A model generated the notes under the pieces. The model saw only the letters and a list, made by a program, of their open reading frames with translations, was not told the origin of the DNA and made no database searches. Source: Charina bottae (Eukaryota > Chordata > Lepidosauria > Squamata > Charinaidae). Taken from it: a DNA stretch of 64,000 nt. The DNA is taken from NCBI GenBank assembly GCA_023362775.1, contig JALMGJ010000002.1, positions 56,452,914-56,516,913 of the forward strand. Direction: 5' to 3'. This document shows, in pieces, positions 11,201-26,200 of the stretch. The position numbers and the translations under genes are program-made. Every line of letters begins with the position of its first letter. The first letter of the stretch is position 1.

Positions 11201-14200
11201 CAAGAATACCTGGGACTTTATTAAATTGTTTGCTGAGAGAAAGGTTAGCTCTTTGCTTGATTTGTTTTAAACATAGAACTTCATTAAATACTAGCTCAAA
11301 AGAAGTATAAGGACGCTGAGACTCACTTATACCTGATAATGGAGTGTGGCAGTTTATAAAATATTCACAGCATAATCCTTATACCTATTCAGAAATAAAT
11401 CATAAGGAATTCAACAGGACTTATTTTCAAGTATAGGATTATAATTAGGTGCTAAAAGCACTTGTATACTGCCCTTGTAGCTCACACTGGACAAATTCTC
11501 CCCCCTCCCCAATAATTTGGTTTTACTACTCTGAAATCTAACCTCCTTTGCTCATGTCATCTGTTGTCCTTTAAGATAGTAATTTTTCTGACTGATACTA
11601 TCATTTTATCTGTACTGGGATAAACAAATGTTTTTTTACATCCAATACTGTCTATTTCTTGGGGAAAAAAGCCCCAACGTGAAGGATGATTAAGCATTTT
11701 ATACTAGAGAGTTTTGTTGTTTATTCGTTCAGTCGCTTCCGGCTCTTCGTGACTTCATGGACCAGCCCACGCCAGAGTTTCCTGTCGGCTGTCGCCATCC
11801 CCAGCTCCCCCACGGTCGAGTCCATCACCTCCAGAATATCATCCATCCATCTTGCCCTTGGTCAGCCCCTCTTCCTTTTGCCTTCCACTTTCCCTAGCAT
11901 CAGCATCTTCTCCAGGGTATCCTGTCTTCTCATTATGTGGCCAAAGTACTTCAGTTTTGCATTTAGTATCATTCCCTCAAGTGAGCAGTCTGGCTTTATT
12001 TCCTGGAGTATGGACTGGTTTGATCTTCTTGCAGTCCAAGGCACTCTCAGAATTTTCCTCCAACACCACAGTTCAAAAGCATCTATCATCCTTCGCTCAG
12101 CCTTCCTTATGGTCCAGCTCTTGCAGCCATAGGTTGAATACCATTGCTTTAACTATGTGGACCTTTGTTGTCAGTGTGATGTCTCTGCTCTTAACTATTT
12201 TATCAAGATTTGTCATTGCTCTCCTCCCAAGAAGTAGACGTCTTCTGATTTCCTGGCTGCGGTCAACGTCTGCAGTAATCTTTGTGCCTAGAAATATAAA
12301 GTCTGTCACTGCCTCCAGGGGGCGGAGCTAAGATGGTGATGGAGCAGCAGCTTCTCTGCTGAGCTCCTTCTGATATTTTATATGTTCTATTCATTTTTAT
12401 AAACAGCCTAGCTACACATCTTAATTTTTATCTAGCTTTATTTTATAAACACATTCTCCGCAAGAGTTATTCTAAAAGTGAACACCAAGTTCCTAAAACA
12501 TCATACAGGCTTCAGTTACGACGCAACGACACTGAGGCAATGGGGAAGAACAAGAAACGCAACAGGACTAGCCCAGGCACTCAGACTCTACCCAAACCTA
12601 CAAAGCAGCCAAAAATTGAGGACTATGTGATGGACAAGAAAACTCTGAGTAAAAATAATAACAAAATAGATCCTCTCTATTCCATCCCTACCTCCAACAG
12701 TTACGATATGCTGAACTGGGATTTGGAAACAGAAATTGAAAAACAAGAATTATTACAGCTGTCCTCTACTTTGCATGAAGAATCAAACCAACTGATTGAA
12801 CCCCTGTCTTTACTACCTTCCCCCGTTAATACATCTCTGATGGGAGGAGAGCAAGTTAAGCAATCTCCAAAGGAATTTACAACAGGCTTTGCTGCTAGGC
12901 AATGCTTATCAACTGCACAAACTGTACTTTCAATTTTTGAATATTTAACTTCCATAAATACAAAGGTGGACTCCTTAAAAACAGCCTTTGAAACTTATAT
13001 GCAAAGTTATGGAGATAAGCTAGCAGCTTTTAAAGTAACTCAAAACATCGGCACCAATTCTGAATTGTTTATGGACAACCAAAGGAAACAAAATTGTTCA
13101 GAAGAACAAATTAAGATTAGCAAGGTCAACCAAAACCAGGCAGAGTTTACAGCCTTAACTTCTACCAAAGAGATAAGCCCAAACAAGCACAACCGCACAC
13201 TTCAAACAAACCAAGTTGCTCTAAGGATTAACCTCAACAGATTTAACATTGGACGCCGGTCCACAAGAGCTATTATTCTATCACTTAGCTCACTTCTTCG
13301 ATGCCAGCATCATATGATTGACCTGAGTGCTGTTGAATGGCTTCCTAGTATGACAGGTCATAAACGAATTTTATTGTCTTTTAACTATTCCACCATTCCT
13401 TGTATGCTGTTCAAAATGAAATATTTTCTTTCCACTTTTCAAATATACCCACTGCATGTTTTCTGAGATGAAAAAAGGACTGCACTTTTGGTTTAACATC
13501 TCAAGCAGATACTCCCCTGTCTCATGCTACGGGCAGCGTGCCAAATGATAAAAACCACAGCAACCCACCACCTCTAGTGTCCTTGACAAGACACTGCCCA
13601 AATAATCATATTGAAATGATGGAAGAAAAAATTGGCACTGATTAAGCTCTAGAAACAAGACTAATTAACTCTTTTGAAGCCTTACCAAACTGCGAACAAG
13701 AAGAAATACTGAGACAACCAGATGAATTAAAACAAACACTGCTGCTAACCCGAGCAGCAGCTAAACCTCTAATTGACTTGGTATCTTTGGAACTTTCATC
13801 TGACAGCAACTCTGCAGAAAATTTTTATAAACTCTCTGAACCTTGCAATCAAACAACTCAGTTAAAGAAGGAAAATAACCTACATCCCAGCAAGCCCACA
13901 TGTTCTTCTATTCCAAAACAGCCCAAATTGACTCCATCTTGTCCTGTTTCAGATTATGACAATTTGCTTCATTCTGTACTATCCGAGGGCCCTGATCAGA
14001 AAATAGGACAAAAGGAAGGTGTTGTATCAAGAGTACACTCTAATCAAGATCTTCAGCTTGCAAATCCAGCCACGCCCAGAGACTGCAAACTAATCAACAG
14101 CCCAGAGTTGCTGCCTGCTAATGATTCCCATGCTGATGAGAACATCACCTCAACATCTTCAGTATGTCTTCTCACACCGAGACAAAAACAGAACACTTTG

Positions 14201-17200
14201 AATGCAACCAATTGACTTGCTTCTAAGGCTCCAGGTCACATAAAAGCCATTTCTTGGAATATTGCTGGGTGGCACAATAAATTGGTGGACACTTGTTTTG
14301 AACAGTACCTGTCAGAATTTAACATCATTTTATTACAGGAGACATGGTGCCTGGATATTTCTTCTCCTTTCTTGCCAGGATTTTGCTCATATAACATCCC
14401 TGCCACTAAACTGGGTTTGTATGGAAGAGCAAGTGGTGGGTTATCGATTTTGATCTCAGCTGATATGAAAGGAATTATACAACAAAGGGATTGGTCAGAC
14501 TGTGATTATATCCAGGCAGTCCAGATAGATAGCAAATACTTCGGGTTAATTAACGTATTAACGTCTATTTTCCAACAGGACGGAACCCAGATCTGTGGCT
14601 CAAGGTCTGGTCCTCCCTGCAAACCCTTTTGGAGAAAGCTGAACAAACATTATCAAATGCAAATATCCTTCTGGCAGGAGATTTCAATGCCAGAATCGGC
14701 AAAGATATAAGCAGTTATGTTAAGAAGACGCAATTTAGTCCAGAGGATGAATGGTATTTGCCCTGGTTCTCCATGGACAAGTTATTAAACAAAAAAGGGG
14801 TTTCCTTATTGAATCTGGCCTTTAAGTATAGGCTGTATAGTCTCCTTGGCTCCAATTTTGACAGTTCTAATGGACATTATACTTTTCTAAGCTCATTTGG
14901 AGCCAGTGTCATTGATTACATCTTGGTTTCTCCGCACTTTTTCCCAGATTAGTTCCTTTGATGTCCACAACAGAACAGAGAGTGACCATCTACCCTTCGT
15001 TTTGACTCTTTTGGCTTATAAGGCCTCACCCCCTGAGAGGCACTATAATTTTGATGGCATCACCCAGGCTAAACATCGTCTCAGATGGAGCCCTAATCTC
15101 AGTGAGAAAAATCACTGCTTTTTTAAATACCCCACAGATGCTGAATCAAAGGCATCTCGCACTACAATCCAACTCCAATGTATACTATATTTTTAGTTCA
15201 ATTAATAGTGCACTGAGCTCCCAACTAACTACTACCTGTTGTCCTAGAAGGAATAATACAAGGAAGGGATGGTATGACCAAGATTGTAGAAATAAAAGAG
15301 GAGCCTAGAGAAAACTACAGAGGAGAGTTAGAGAGGAAAGGACAGATTCCTTGATTCAGATATTATCCAATTTTGATCCCAATATAAGGAATTATTATAG
15401 ATTAAGAAGTTATTTTATTATAGAGATCAATGGAGGGAACTTGGCCTCAGATTAATTCAAAAAAATGAGAGGAAATTTTGGGAATTGGTGTCTAATGGTA
15501 TTTCCACATACAGCCCCATGCCCCATGCATGTATTTCAGCACAAAGTTGGACCCAATATTTTTCCTCCATTTATAGCTGCTCACCTACTTAGAACAAAAA
15601 CAGTCTCTACTGAATTAAGCACATTACCAGAGTGGCCAGCTGTCACAAAATCTGAGTGTAAGCAGCTGATTTCAGCCTTGGCCCTTGGAAAAGCTCCTGG
15701 AGAGGACATGATTCCTCCAGAGGTATGTAAGATAAATGATTCTTGGTGGGTCCCCATCCTGACTAGACTCTTCTCAGAAATAGATAAAACATGTGTTGTA
15801 CCTCCCCACTGGAAACAAAGTACAATATACCCAATCTCCAAAAAGGGTAATCGGCAAGAACCTGCCAATTATCACCCAATTAGTCTGCTAGACATTTCTT
15901 CCAAGCTCTATGCCAGACATCTCTTGAATAAACTAGAAGATTGGGAGGAAGAAACAAAACTCTTTCATCCAGAACAGTCAGGGTTCCGAAAAGGACATAG
16001 CACAGTAGATCACTGTGCTACTCTGAAGGCCCTTATTCAGAAATATACCAATGGGCATACAAAACATCTCTACAAAGCTTTTATTGATCTCACCTCTGCC
16101 TTTGATTCCATTGACAGGTCTCGACTATGGGAGAAATTAGTTAGGACAGATATTGATAAGCACCTTCTTAAACTAATTATAGAACTATATACCAACATTA
16201 CAGCTAGGGTAAGAACGGGTCCACAAGGGTCCTTGTCAGACCCCATTTTATTGGACAGAGGAGTTAAACAGGGCTGCCTACTTGCTCCCTTTTTATTTAA
16301 TTTCTGCATTTAATTTCTGATATTGTAGAGGTCATTAAGTCACAAGATTTTTTCTCCCCTTCGCTCAATGGACAGACTCTCAATATTAATGTACGCTGAT
16401 GATATGGCTCTTATTTCCTATACTGAGATTGGCCTCAGAAGATTATTGGCCAGACTAGCTGTTTATTGTGAAATGGAAAAATTGAAGATAAATTACAATA
16501 AAACTAAAGTAGTAGTTTTTGGCAAAAGTAATATTAAACATAGATGGACAATTAATGCCCAACTAATAGAGCAATATCCCTCTTTTAAATACCTGGGCAT
16601 CACCTTTCATAAGTCCCTTTTGTGGAAAGTACATTTATCTAATGTTTTGGCAACTGCTCAGCGAACAGTAGGTGACATTTTGACATTTTTCTATTATAAA
16701 GGAGGGCAATTGGTAGCCCCTGTACTTAAAATATTCCAAGGCAAGGTGATAGCCCAGATGCTGTATGGGTCTGAGATTTGGGGTGGGATGAGGTCATTGC
16801 CCAATTGGAAGTAGTCCAAAACAACTTTATAAGGAAGATCTTGGGCCTCCCCCAGGGCACCCCTGCTGCCTATTTAAGGATGGAGGTAGGACTACCTTCC
16901 ATCGCTGTTAGAATACACCTTGCATTGTTGGGCCACTATAAGAAATTAGAAAGCCTTCAAGAATCCCATCTCACCAAACTCTGTTTTATCCATTACACAG
17001 CTGGAAATCAGTGGACTAAACTTTTGTCACCCATTTTACAAATGTATTCCCTACCATCTTTGGGAGAACTCAGAACTTGGAATAGAGAAAACATTAGAGA
17101 TTGGCTTTTTGAAAGGGATGCTAATAAAGATACAATTACAGTACAATCATCCAAATTTTCATCCTGGTACTATCATTATAAAAAACATAGAAGCCTCTCC

Positions 17201-20200
17201 CAGTACCTGGTTAACATAACCAGTGCGCCACTGAGAAGGGCTTTAACATCCCTTCGCCTGCAGACCATGCCGCCCGCATATCTCGAAGGGAGATTTTGTA
17301 AGCTCCCTGTCAAACAACGCCTCTGTCCTTGTGGTGTTGGTCAAGTGGAGGATGTTACCCACTATGTCCTCCACTGCCCCATTTATAACGAGATCAGGGC
17401 TAAATTATTAATGGCTGATGAACTCAAGGGCTCTGATGTTGAAAAACTGATTTATCTTCTTGCAGATGTGTTTCCAACTGTTAGCAACCAAGTTGCTACT
17501 TTTGCTCTGCTCTCACTTAAGCTTAGGAAGAAATATTTAAGTTCTTAGTTGTAGCTCTGGCTCTGTTTTGCTGTAACCTTTTTCTTTTATATTTAATGCT
17601 TCTTTTATTATTTTATTTTATAATTTTATTTTATTGTTTTAATGTTATTATATTTTATTGTATTTTATTGCATTCTTATGTTATGACCTGTGGTTACAAC
17701 AATAAACTTTACTACTACTACACTGCCTCCACTTTTCCCCCCTCTATTTGCCAGTTATCAAGCTGGTTGCCATAATCTTGGTTTTTTTGAGGTTTAACTG
17801 CAACCCAGCTTTTGCACTTTCTTCTTTCACCTTTGTCATAAGGCTCCTTAGCTCCTCCTCGCTTTCAGCCATCAAAGTGGTATCATCTGCATATCTAAGA
17901 TTGTTAATGTTTCTTCCAGTGATTTTAACTCCAGCCTTGGATTCATCAAGCCCAGCACGTCACATGATGTGTTCTGCATACAAGTTGAATAGGTAGGGTG
18001 AGAGTATACAACCCTGCCGTACTCCTTTCCCAATCCTAAACCAGTCCGTTGTTCCGTGATCTGTTCTTACCACTGCTACTTGGTCGTTATAGAGATTCCT
18101 CAGGAGGCAGACAAGACGACTTGGTATCCCCATAGCACCAAGAACTTGCCACAATTTGTTATGATCCACACAGTCAAAGGCTTTAGAATTGTCAATAAAA
18201 AAAAAATAGATGTTTTTCTGAAACTCCCTGGCTTTCTCCCTTTTTTTTTTTCATTGAAGCACAAACTGATTTATTGACAGAAGCAGTGGAGTTACGAACC
18301 CATTTTATAGACTTATGCAATTTGTCATTTTCTGCCATATCCATCAGTTTTAACATCCAATCTTTTATCATAGGTAAAATCTTTATAAAATATTTTTTTT
18401 CCAGTTTTGGGCATATACAAGTCGTGCTGCTGTAATCATATATTGCATAATTCTTACAAATTGTTTTCCTATTTGTTCTTCCCATATTCCCAATAAAAAT
18501 AATTCCGGTTTAAATGGGACTCGAATTTGTAAAATATTTTGCATCAATGAGTCCAAAACTTCTTTGCAGTTTCACATGTGCACCACATATGATAAAAAGA
18601 CCCCTCTTTTTTTTTTACATTTCCACATATCTTCCCATTGCTGCATTTGTATATTGTGGCCAATATTTTTTGCCCATTTTATCATACAATCTTTAACTTG
18701 TTCCTCTACCATTTCTCCTTTTAGCAATAATTTGTACATTTTAGCAATTAAATGATCATCTGTCTCACATAATTGTATCTCAAATTCCGATTTAGTTTGT
18801 TCAAATTCAAAACTTTTTAAATCTAATTTAAATTTTTCTACAAGTTGCATATATGAGAGCCATTGAAATGTATATCCTTCTAAAGCTAGTTCTTCTTTTG
18901 TTTTAGTTATGTATTGTCCTTGTTCTTTTTTTAAAAAATCCTTGTAGGTCAGCCATTTATCTTTATTTCTTACTTCTGTTCTATGAAATGCTTCTTGTGT
19001 GGAGATCCATAAAGGTCTTTTATAGCATAAGGTTTGTTTATATTTATTCCAAATTCTTAACAATGACCTTCTAATATAATTATTTTTAAAATCCACATTA
19101 ACTTTAACTTTATCATACCACAAATATCCATGCCATCCATATCTTAATTCGTGACCCTCCAAGTTCAATAATTTTTCATTTTTCAGAACTATCCATTCTT
19201 TAATCCATACCAAACAACAAGCAGCATTAAACTCCCTGGCTTTCTCCATTATCCATCAGATATTGGCAATTTGGTGTCTAGTTCCTCTGCCTTTTCTAAA
19301 CCCAGCTTGTACATCTGGCAATTCTCACTCCATGAATTGCTGGAGTCTACCTTGCAAGATCTTGAGCAATTGTGTTAGTGATAAATACACATTTTTTGTC
19401 TACCACTGCTTCTACAAAACATAGTTCTGTGATGTTATTGAAGGGCCTGGTGAATATTAATTGTCTCTACCGATGAAAAGATTAATTTGCCATTCTTTGC
19501 AAGCACAATTACTGAACCAGGATCTGACATTCAAAAAAATAACTAAAAAAACAGATTAATTAATTGATCACAGTTGTTTGGAAATTATTCAGTGTGTGAG
19601 ACTAGCCAGTGGGCCCAACACAAATAACTGCCTGTGAAACCTAGGTAGAAAATGCTGACTGTATGTGTTTGGGCTTGATTATGTTTATGCAGCCAGTAAA
19701 TCTCTTCCCTCCAATTAAGCATAGTCATCTAAAACACAGGAACCTTATAATATATTGCTATTTCTAATGTTGGTGGTTTGGATATTGGCCTTTCATCCGT
19801 TTCTTCTTCTTCTTTTTGGGTTTTGTTTGGGAAGGGAACATACCTATATTATAAATTCCAAAACAAATTATATGTTAAATTGAACTTTCTTTTGAAAAGT
19901 TGGGCCTGATTCCTGGTAACTATATGGATTTCTTCACATTGTTTTCTTGGCAGCACCAAGGAAGAGATTTGTCATTGCATACTTTCATGATGCACTTAAA
20001 ACAAACAAACAAACAAACAAACAAACAAACAAAAGCTTTCTAGTCTAGCCTACAGCCCTGGGATTTTCTGGTGGTCTCCCAAACAAGTATTAACTAGGTC
20101 TGACCATTCCTAGTTTTCTTGGGATCAGCCACAGTTAGCCAGATCCTATCACTTTATGTATCAAACTTTCTTTTACTGATGTGCACCATATACTTTTTAA

Positions 20201-23200
20201 ATAACCCTTTGAACTCATACTTATATTGCAAGAATACAATCTCTGTTTGATCTATCAGAAATAATAACTAGCGGAAGTGTAGTTATTTAAACCAATTCAC
20301 TTACTAAATACATTTTCCCTCAATTTCCAAAATTAAGCATTATTCAGTTCCTGCTATTTCCTTGTAAAGATCTCCTCCTAGAAGACTGTAAATGAATAGT
20401 GAAACACCTTTTCTGTTTAAAGTATTTAAATGCATAATCCTTAAATGGAATTTTTAATTGAACATTCACCTCATATTTTGGCCATATTGCGCAAAATGAC
20501 ATGCTAAAACTAGAAAATCTTAGTCCAGCCCCTTATCTGGAAGTAAGTTCATGAGAAAAACCAGACCAATTTCTTTCATTAAATAACATTAATATCTTAG
20601 ATTAACTTTCACCCTAAAGATAAATCACATTTTAACAAATTTCTGATGAAAATTGAAACTCTCTACATCAGCATCCTATAAACATACTTGCTAATTTAGG
20701 GACTTTAATCTGGTCGCTGCTAATGCCATCTCCGCCATCAGTCACTGCTTTCACTTCTATAATATAATCATCATTTAAAGGAAGCAAAAGTTCGGCAGAT
20801 GTTCTGTTTGTGTTCAGGACACTGAGCTGGTCCTGACTGCTAGTCCAATATAAAACCTGCAGCATAAAAAGAAAACCGATGACTTCAGTGATACTACTTA
20901 ATCACCATTTAACATCATTTCTAGGTGGAAGAAAAAAAAATTCCTGAAAAAGGGTGAAAAGGAGGCTGTAATTGTCATGGTTAATCAATCACTTTGATCA
21001 CAATTTTAATTTACTACAGCTGAATTTATTACAACAACAAATGGATAAAACATTATGTTTGGATTCTCAGTAATGGGATCTTTTAAAAAAAATATTATTC
21101 TGTTGAAATTTGTCTTTATCTGTACCAAGCACTCAACAAACAAACAAACAAACAGGAATAAGATACCTGGACATTAAAGCAGACCAAAAAAATGTGAAGA
21201 TTTGTGAATTGTAGTGAAAGAAAACCTGCATATAGTAAGAAATTATTCTGCATAAAACTTAAATGATACATTTTCATGCTGCATTTATCATCATGTTTTC
21301 ATGCTGCATTTAAATGATGATACAATTCATAACAACATACAGAATTCCACTGTAATAAACATTTATCAGGATAGAATTACCGTATAAATGGCAATATCCA
21401 AGGAATTTATTAAACTGGTCATGAAATGTGGACTGAAGGAATACAGAGTTTGTTGTGAGCAACTTTGGTGAGGTAACAAGCTTAATTAAAAATAGGTTCT
21501 GATTTTATTCTGCATATTCTAAAATATTATTATTATTAATGGTTAGTCAGAGTTAGTACTATGCATACAGTAACTTTTTACAGATTGCTTACTTCATGCC
21601 TAATTTCCGCCCCCCCCCCCAATAGTAAATCAGAAGTTGAGAGAATGGGGACAAGAAAGGCATGATATAGTGTGGTCTTCCTTAAACTGGTCCCATCAGC
21701 ATATCCTAGGAGTTCAGTTCCCAGAATTCATGGAATATGCTACTTAAGGGATCCTCAACACTTCTGGTTCCTATGTTCCTATTATTTGCTTTAAGGTTTA
21801 TTGAGTAGTCTTGGATAAACCACTGCCTCTCAGTTCGACTATCGGTACAGGGTTGTATGCTGTATAGAACTCGCTGAAGAAAGGATGATGTACAAAGATA
21901 AAGCCTGAAAAACTAAATGGGTGGGAACTGTAAGAAAACAATGCATACAGTAAAACCTGAATTGTCTGGACTTCCATTCAATGAATTTCAGATGCACTGA
22001 CAAAGTTTTACTTACAACTTCACTCCCAAACAATGGACAAAATCTGTTGTTTCAAAAGCAGTTCAAGCAATCGATGTAATTGCATAATTATAAGCTTTTC
22101 ATTTTACATGATTTGTATAATTATATGATTAAGCAACTGAAGAACATTGGTGCAAACATATAAAGCAACAATCACATAATTATGCCTGTTAACCAAGTAT
22201 TAAATTAGGATTTAACGGACATTCAGATTTAACAGACATCCTTTCCCCCCAAATAATAGATTCAACGGAGCTTTTTCAGTACATACTTTCATGATACGAT
22301 GCAGCAAGAAATACCAAAATCACATGCAGTCTTATCCTAGCCATATTTCTTCAGAAATCTTATTCTTCCAAATCTTATATACTACTAGCAAATGTTTATC
22401 TGTATGCAGCAAAAATAATAGTATCTACAGTACATGAGAGAGGAAGTCTCAGGATAATTCCTACTAGATTTAAGGAAGCACGCAAAAACTTTAGCAAAAA
22501 CTTTAGGAAATGAGCTTCTTCCACAGCCTAGTCCAGCGAGGACTGAATATACTCAGTGCATATAGGATGCAGGTTGATAAATTGAAATTTGGAGGGCAAA
22601 TGGAATGAAGTAAGCTGGGGGGATGGCTGGCAGAAACACTGAAGAGAAGTACTTATTGCAGTACAGAGTCAATATGCCACCTGTAGGACTCACACCCACA
22701 TCTGCATGGGATTGCAGTTCAGTGCTAGCCATATGTTGAAATAAATACAATTATTCACAGCACAAAGGTTGCATTGTGGATAGCCTACCCAATGCATGGT
22801 GTCTCATCTAAATGGCTGAGTTTTCAAAATAAGTTATATATGTGGAATTTTTGTTGTTGTTGTTCAGTCGTTTAGTCGTGTCCGACTCTTCGTGACCTCA
22901 TGGAATACTAAAGGATTAATTTAAAGTAAACTTTTGTTTATTATATGGTATTGTGCTGTATTGTAATGTTTGCTGTATTGCTATATGTTTTGAAAGGAGT
23001 TGGAAATAAATTGTTCTAGTATTTTCTATAGCCAGTACATTCTGTTTTTATGTTGGAAATCACTAAGGCACATCTATGTTGAAAAGTGGTATACAAATTA
23101 AATAGTACACAGTAATCCCAGCAATTATACAGCATAAAATGCATAAAATATATAATTATATACTATCAATAAGAATATGAATCAATATGGCATCTATCCC

Positions 23201-26200
23201 AGAGTACTGCAGGTTAAGATGACCTATCTTTGTTTCTTGCTACATTTCATTCTTGTGGTGCCTTCGAGTCAGTGTTGACCCCGAGATACTGCCTAGACTA
23301 GTCCTATATTTTGAAATGTACAGTAACGCAGCTGTGGTGAGAAAGAGAATTCTGATATTTTTCCAAAATTGGCTATTTCTAATGAGCAGTTTTAGCTGTA
23401 TCAGCATTGCCTTTCTTTTACCTACCTTATAGGCAACTACTTCTGACTCATTTTCCATGGCATGCACCTGTTCCCAGTTCAGCACTACCCTGGAGTCTGT
23501 AATGTTCCACTCTAAGTTTCCTGGAGGCTGGCTGGGTGCTTAAAAATATAATAAATACATGATTTTAATTTACTTGGCATTAGAAATTTATTAAGTTGGA
23601 ACATATAATTCAGGTAACTGACAGTCACCTCATCATTTGTACACTGTTTGAAAATATTTAGATGGATACAATTTTTTTTAAGTGACTGAATTCCACTGAA
23701 TATTCCACTGAGTGAAATTCACAGACAAGCCCGCAAGTGATGCTCATGCCAGTTTAAAAGTGCATAAATAAACCCTTCCACAAATTAGAATAAAATATGT
23801 GCATACTCATACACACACATATAGGAACTCCTTTGCATAGTTATCTACACAGTTCTTTGTCATTATCCTCATTTCTCTTCTTTCTTTAATGGCTTGTTCC
23901 AGAATGACTGCAAAAAAGAGACCACTTTACATTTTGAATCAAACTATGAAAGAACAACAGCCATTTGGATTTTGCAAGGAGGTATTATCTGAACTCTGAC
24001 AATTTAAAAATAATACAGGTAATCTTCATTTAGCAACTGCCTCATTCAGTGACTGTTTGCAATTACCAGAGTGATGAAAAAGTAACTTTGCAACCAATCC
24101 TCACACTTATGACCTTCACAGGTCTGTACAGGTAGTCCTGGACTCACGCCCACAACTGGGACTGGAATTTCCATCGTAAGTCATTACAGTCATAAATCGA
24201 GTCACCACCTGACTGGAACTGATTTTACGACCATTTTTATGGTGGTCATTAAGTGAATCACCACAGTTGTTAAGTGAAACACAGGTCATTCAGTGAATCA
24301 CCGTGGTCGTTAAGCAAATCCAGCTTCCCCAATGGCCGTTTTTTGCTGGGAAACGGCAAAAAAGTTGTAAAACGCGATCACGTGACGCTGCAACCAGTCA
24401 TAAATATGAGTCAGTTGCCAAGTGCCCGAAATGCGATCATGTGACCGCAGTGTGTGTGCGCGACGTTTTGTGACACTAGGAAGTGCTTTACAGGCTGTAA
24501 AGCACCCATTCCGAGGCCATCATAACTTCGGGCCTTCATTAAATGAATGGTCGTAAGTCAAGGACTGCCTGTAAAACAAAGGAAAGCTGAAGTAAGATCA
24601 TAAGCACAGTCGTGGTTTCACTTAGCAACTGCTTCACTTAATGACCAAGTTGCAGGTCTCACTTGTGGTCACTAAATGAGGACTACCTACAGAACAATTA
24701 AAGAACAAAAAAATAGATAAACAGATTTATTTTTCCAAAAAATTGAAGTGAGAAGTCACTTTTAGATACTGCTGACATTATTCAGAAAACTCAGTAGATT
24801 TTACTTAGTCCTGATTACCAGGCAAAATCCATCTGTAACCAATTGCTATTTCCTAAAATCACCTGATAATTACATTAGCATTTGGTCAAGTGAATAAATA
24901 ATTAAACCTTGGGCACCAATTTTAAAGCATGCTAATGATCATTTGTGTAGCTTGTTCTCAGGATGACCTCCTTTTTAATAGGTATGGATGGTCCTACTGT
25001 GAATTATCATGTACATACATCTAGGATCTGTGTACAACAAATATCCATGCAAATGGAAAGCAGTTATAAGAAGCAGAAAAGATTGACAAAACAGATTGCA
25101 TGCCAAACCTAATGTGATGTTTGCCTTCTGGAGACTGGAAGAAAGGTGAAGATAGAGGGAGGGAGATCAAGGAATTATCTGGCTTCAATTTCATAGTGAG
25201 CAAAGAATTTTGGAGATTATATTGAGGTGATTGATTATGTGCTATCAAAAAAAAAATAAGGTAATTACAACTTCTGTTATAGAATTTCAATATGCTGATG
25301 ATAACGTAGTCTGTGCACACTCCGAGGAAGATCTTCAAACTATCCTAAACATCTTTGCAGAAGCATATGAAAAGCTCGGCCTTTCGATTAACATTAGAAA
25401 AACCAAAGTGCTTTACCAGCAAGTTCGAACCAATCCCTCTGCAGCGCCATCAATCCAGCTTAAAGGTGTGTCACTAGAAAATGTCGACCACTTTTCTTAT
25501 CTCGGCAGCCATCTATCTACAAAAGCCAACATCGACGCTGAAATTCAGCATTGCCTGAGCTCTGCGAATGTAGCTTTCTCCCGAATGAAGCATAGAGTGT
25601 TTGAGGATCGGGACATTCGCAGGGAGACCAAAATGCTTGTTTACAAAGCCATTGTACTACCAACCCTTCTGTACGCCTGTGAAACATGGACCCTCTACAA
25701 ACGCCACCTCCAACTTCTTGAAAGATTCCATCAACGCTGCCTCCGAAAAATTCTGCAAATTACTTGGGAAGATAGGCGGACTAATGTTAGCGTATTAGAA
25801 GAAGCGAAAACCACCAGCATTGAAACAATGATCATCCAACATCAACATCGCTGGACCGGCCATGTTGTTTGAATGCCTGACCATCGTCTTCCAAAGCAGC
25901 TACTTTACTCCCAACTTAAGAATGGAAAACGGAATATTGGTGCTGTGCTGGCTAGCCTCCGGATCAGGTTACAAAGAGTCTTGGCAGTCAGCCAGAGGTG
26001 AGGAATGCAGCCCAGAGTCACTTTGCAAGAATAGCCAAGAGAGAGACAAACCAGTAATCCGTGTGCCAATGGTCAAAGGGTGGAGCCAAGAGGTAGTCGT
26101 AAATCCAAAGCTGGGTCAAGGAGTTCAGAAGGCAGAGTAACAATAGTCCAAACAGGGTCAGGAACGCAGGAAACAAGACAGGATACCAGAGTAGTCACGA

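Larger units (their letters stand above)
12318..17720 (+). mobile_element. APE-type LINE (I/Jockey group, Vingi-like), near full length
   Basis: A 5.4-kb element with 5' UTR (gggggcggagctaagatggtg...), ORF1, ORF2 and a 3' end aataaactttactactacta. Exact 11-bp TSDs flank it. ORF2 shows an apurinic-type endonuclease, a reverse transcriptase and a C-terminal Cys/His knuckle. Several frameshifts make it non-autonomous now. Clade assignment (Vingi-like) is from general resemblance only; a phylogeny of the RT would decide. A related 5'-truncated copy lies at 51316-53215. Confidence 0.85.

Noticed and set aside
20040..20158. Functional 5S rRNA gene
   Set aside because: Too many substitutions in the internal promoter, and a retroposon-like (GTTT)n tail in place of a terminator.
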